Assembly (NCBI GenBank): GCA_013399875.1
Contig: VXAZ01009403.1
Span: 552,138-616,137, forward strand
Direction: 5' to 3'
Length of the DNA: 64,000 nucleotides
Source: Gymnorhina tibicen
Taxonomy: Eukaryota; Chordata; Aves; Passeriformes; Artamidae
This document shows positions 60,161-64,000 of the stretch, piece by piece; the first letter of the stretch is position 1, and the number at the start of each line of letters is the position of its first letter. The translations under genes and the position numbers were made by a program. The notes beneath the pieces are model-generated. The model had not been told where the DNA came from, did not search any database, and worked only from the letters and a program-made list of their open reading frames with translations.

Positions 60161-63121
60161 TGATTATTTTTAGTGCCCTCAAACACATTTCTGCAATGGC
60201 TATCAGCAAGGATTTTACTTTACATACACAGATCATACATACAGAAGCTTTAAGGTTTCTGCAAGTGATTTTGTTATCATTTCCCCAATTTTGCTATCCA
60301 TTTCTCTTTTTGGTTCTTTTCGAACACCTGTCTACATCAGTTTGAAGAGTCAACTTATGTATTGCAAAAACTGAGCAAGATAACTGGTTTTCTTGAATAA
60401 TTTGCTGGGCAAATTATGCCATTTTACACTGAACACTGTATTAACTGTGAATAGGTGGGGTTTTATCCTCATTCTTGAAATGAGGCTCAGCACTTTGGAA
60501 AAAAAAACATTGCTGCAAGACTTTAGGACTGTAAATAAACTACCGAGATTTAAGATTTAAGATGAAAACAGTGGAATCCTGATTTTGATAAATAAGTTAA
60601 AGTAACTTGATGTAAGTTTTCTTTTAGAAGACAAAGGAAAAAAAGGAAACGTGAATTCACCAGTCTGATTACAAGTCAACTGACAACCAAACTCATAGGG
60701 GAAGGACTAAGGCAGTTAAGGACTCCCGGTTTATTTTAAATTACATTCTTCACTCACAGCAGCAGCAATATACATTTGCTCTTACCAGTGGGTCCTCCCC
60801 TCACATGTGATATAGCAGGAAGTACTTTTCTGTTTTCAATTACTTTGTGTTTCAGAGGGGGCAAAAGAGATTTTGTGCAACTTCTGAGGGAAACTGAACT
60901 TTTAAAATTAGTAAACCAGTGACTCCCTGTGCCTCTAAAAATCAAACTCTACTCTGAAATTCTGAACTGCTGTGCATTTACTCCCATCTTTTGAAGGGAA
61001 ATATTGCTGTATTGTGCTTCCCACATTTCATAGGTTTAAGGAAAAAAAAAGCAGCAAAAGCACACTCTGCATTTCTATTAGTGTTTAGCTAAAGCTGCAG
61101 TTTCACTTTGTACAGAATTGAAACTCCTGTGCTCTTAGATGGGTGACAGCAAGTTCCTAATATTAAAAAAGTGATTAGCCTTATTACAAAAGAAAATGCT
61201 GAGTGTCTGTCCAGCTATTAAAATATCTGAAGTTTGTGGGTTTAGACTGCAAGGGAGAGCTCCAAACATACTGTGCACCTGCTAAAAATTACAGGTTTGG
61301 GTGAGTGGACACTGATTTAGAAAACCTACTCACAACCAAAACAAGTAGACATTAAGCATCTCATGTTCTCATGTCATGTACCAGGGACACAGCTGGGTAC
61401 TTAAAAAAATCAGCATACACAGTCCAACTTGTGTCAAGTCATTATCTTCCTTCATAATTAGTTAAGCACATTATCTTTGCTGTATGATCAATAATTATAA
61501 ATGAGTGGAAGCTAACTTTCCTTTGTTGTGACATACACAAAGTGAAATATCCAGAGTGGAACAGCTAGTGTAGAATGTGTGCTAGTGTAGAGTGAAGGTT
61601 TTTCCTACCAGAAATGTCTTGAACAGCCTTTCAACACACAGAAGGATTTTAGCAAGATTTCTGCATTAGTTATGGTAGCACCCAATGAAAACCTCATTGC
61701 ATTTTGCATGAAAAGCAAAATCCGGTTATCAGTAAAGAGCAGAAGAATCATACTGCATTGCGGTACTTCTAGTATTCAGGCACAAAGGTGAGAAATATAG
61801 CCCTGAATTAATACAGCTGGGAGTTAATAAGCCCTTTTCTAGGTCTTGATTGAAATGGCAATGATGCTGTATATCTTCCTTGTTTTCCTGTTTCTTGTCT
61901 ATATGACTTAGACAGTAAGCACAGGGAATTTGGAAGTATGATTACAAATTCTTTCCCTTTTCATTCTTCAGTTTCCAGTCACCTGAAATGAATTTCTCAG
62001 CTCCACCATAGTCAGAGAAATTACGAATTGCAATTTAAAATGTAAAGAAAAATGTGTAGATAAGGAAGACATGAAAAAACCCACAATCTCCACCTAATAT
62101 CCTAAAAATTGAACCAGTCTGTTCTGCTAAGCATGGAGGCTCCTCGTATGAAACTGTCAGAATGACGCCATGTTCTGTGAAATGCTGGATTGTCATCAGT
62201 TTGTCTATCCATGTAACTTTAAGCTTTGGCCCTTCTACATTCTCCCACTCAGTTTGACCTTGCTGTATGCCATTTCCTGTGCCCTTGCCACTATCTTTTT
62301 TATCCTTGTTGGGTTTGTTTCCCTTCCCCAAAGTCCCATTCACTTAATAGACGTTTCTTCCATAGAATATTCAACTTAAAACCATCCCAGTTCTTGAAGC
62401 TATTTGCATCAGGAGTGAACGCCAAATAATAATAACTGTAAAAATGAATAAACTTCCAAAGCTGAACTATTGTTAACATCAATTACCAACTTCTGTCTCT
62501 CTTTTCATGCAGCTTACACTAAAAAGAGGGGGTGGGGTAAAGGAGGAACTTGAGCTTCTGCAAATCTTAATTTAGTCTGAAGTGACTGATTACGCTTATG
62601 TAACACATTCTTCTCCTTGCTGATTGATCTTACACTTTGTGGACAAATATTTCACAACTGTCCTTTGGAATTCCCCATGGCTTGGATGTTTACATTTTTG
62701 GAGCAGGTCTAATAGTTTTTTATGGTGTGACACTGTATCTAGGTAAAAAACAGTTTGAAATGAAATCTGTGTTCAAAAGTAGCATAGAAGAGAGCAAATT
62801 GCAGCATATGAGAATAAAAGCACGTGGATGTATGAGTAATGTAAGAATTTGTTTAAAGGGGGAAAAATAAGAGTACTCAGTCATTTCTATCGGGTGGAGC
62901 AGTAAATGAGGTGCTGTTGTTTTAAGTACAAATGTTTGAGGAAGTAAGTTGCAGAAGTTGTTTCACATTCAATTATTTCTCAAGTTGCTATCGAGGTGAA
63001 AAGAAGTGATAAAGTAGTGATTTCTGCTGTTGTCTTGAGTGAGTTATGCCATGTTACATTCTCCTCTACACCTCTGCTGAACCACTGGAAACCACTTTAA
63101 TGCTGTTCTCTCCTGCTCCAG
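60161..63121. other. Intergenic DNA between PRPS2 and a putative TLR7
   Basis: AT-rich, without a recognisable exon, RNA gene or clear retroposon. It may hold regulatory sequence for a downstream gene: an interferon-response-like AGTTTCACTTTG at 61099-61110 and an Ets/PU.1-like GAGGAACT near 62542. Both are short matches only. Confidence 0.5.
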
Positions 63122-63175
63122 TTTACAGTCTCTTCCAGCACCTAATCTGCCAGACCTGGAAGCACACAGAAAATG
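63122..63175 (+). CDS. TLR7: Candidate start-codon exon of TLR7 (5'UTR plus first codon)
   Basis: A good acceptor (TGTTCTCTCCTGCTCCAG, ending 63121) precedes 54 nt that end in AAAATG, directly followed by the donor GTATGT at 63176. An exon whose only coding content is the initiating ATG is the known layout of vertebrate TLR7 and TLR8, and TLR7 follows PRPS2 in conserved gene order. The ATG (63173-63175) has A at -3. TLR7 is an endosomal leucine-rich-repeat receptor for single-stranded RNA. Its large coding exon would lie beyond 64000, so nothing here proves the identity. Alternative acceptors end at 63128 or 63139. Confidence 0.35.
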
Positions 63176-64000
63176 GTATGTTAAACTTTCATTTTAAATT
63201 TGCTCTTAGATATCTTTGACTGGAACTGTTTTGGAAGACTTTCAAGAACCTATTCTGCTTTTCTGTTTTCTAAATGGTCCAGTTTATTGTTACGGTTAGA
63301 AGCTGCAGAGCATTATGACTGCAAAGGAAAGCATTAATTTGCACTAATGCTTATTGTACAGCAGTGCTACAGAACGAGTAACAAATATCTTATCTAAATG
63401 CTCCAAGTTCTTAGGTGTTAATTTTTCTCTACCCTTTCCTCCTGTCACAACTTAAAATATATGTGGAACCTCTACAGAAAAGCTTCCTTCAGAAACACAT
63501 AGCTGTACTGTTGCTGAATATTTGAAGAACACCCGAAATCATTAGGGGTTGGTGCATGTGCCAGTTGAAATCAGAAGATTAGTCCTTTTGAACTTCTTAT
63601 AAAGCCAAGCGTAGATCACAGAGCNCCCTAAAAACACTGAAATACGTGACAGTTCAAAACCTGAGCATTGTAAAAGACTCAAGAGGTGTTTTTTGACTTC
63701 TTAAGAAACCTACAAACATATTCATGAAGACTTTCAAGGCCCAGATTCACTGCACTTAATTTCAGGCACCTAAATGTGCAGCGTTAATCTCTGCTTGGTG
63801 TGTACTCAGGCAGATCTCCCTCCATCTTCAAACCGAGCAGTTCAGGCAGAGAGGCCTCTCTCTCTCTCCTCTCTCCCGCTCTCTCTTGAATGTCAATGCT
63901 GCTAAGGCTGATGACAGTAAATTGAGGAACTTGGATAAGCACCTGAAATTAAGGGCCTGCGTGCAGTGACTGCGTACGAGTTCATATAGAAAGTTTGTGT
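63176..64000. other. Right flank (putative TLR7 intron)
   Basis: AT-rich sequence with an ambiguous base at 63625 and a pyrimidine microsatellite at 63855-63887. No leucine-rich-repeat coding sequence occurs before the window ends. Confidence 0.4.
63855..63887. repeat. (CT)n microsatellite
   Basis: CTCTCTCTCTCTCC, then CTCTCTCCCGCTCTCTCTT: an imperfect pyrimidine repeat, visible directly. Confidence 0.85.

Overview
The window is vertebrate nuclear DNA, almost certainly from a bird. It is AT-rich and gene-poor, with one multi-exon gene, a CpG-island promoter, and interspersed repeats that are mainly CR1-type LINE fragments, the characteristic retroposon of birds and other sauropsids. Nothing bacterial, plasmid or phage-like is present, and I see no tRNA, rRNA or CRISPR array.

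The one securely identified gene is PRPS2 (phosphoribosyl pyrophosphate synthetase 2), on the + strand, start codon at 31596 and stop ending at 55071. Seven coding exons (31596-31717, 41058-41241, 47186-47284, 48337-48461, 50948-51121, 53958-54117, 54979-55071) join in frame into 318 residues, the normal length of the family, with GT/AG introns throughout. Paralogue-diagnostic residues (MPNIVLFSG at the start, [16 protein letters not shown]) fit PRPS2 rather than PRPS1. The enzyme makes PRPP from ribose 5-phosphate and ATP, feeding purine, pyrimidine and pyridine nucleotide synthesis.

The promoter/exon 1 region (about 30.6-32.2 kb) is a CpG island in which exon 1 appears twice, 732 bp apart. 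The first copy is fenced by two single-N gaps and looks like a misplaced second haplotype; the second copy has the intact promoter. The copies differ in the number of 49-bp minisatellite units in intron 1 (five against two).

Region by region: 1-30.5 kb is intergenic, with simple repeats and one CR1 fragment (about 21.2-22.3 kb). 30.6-55.3 kb is PRPS2, with a CR1 fragment in intron 5. 55.3-57.7 kb is a possible extended 3'UTR and flank. 57.7-59.3 kb holds two adjoining CR1 fragments. 59.4-60.2 kb is an unidentified, more GC-rich block. 60.2-64 kb is intergenic, with a short exon-like segment ending in ATG|GT at 63175. On gene order (PRPS2 is followed by TLR7 in vertebrates) that segment may be the start-codon exon of TLR7, whose main coding exon would lie beyond the window.

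The most interesting leads are an in-frame 63-nt candidate cassette exon in PRPS2 intron 4, the possible TLR7 start exon, the haplotype-type duplication of exon 1 and its variable minisatellite, and a frameshifting tandem donor at exon 2. I found no convincing wholly new biological system.
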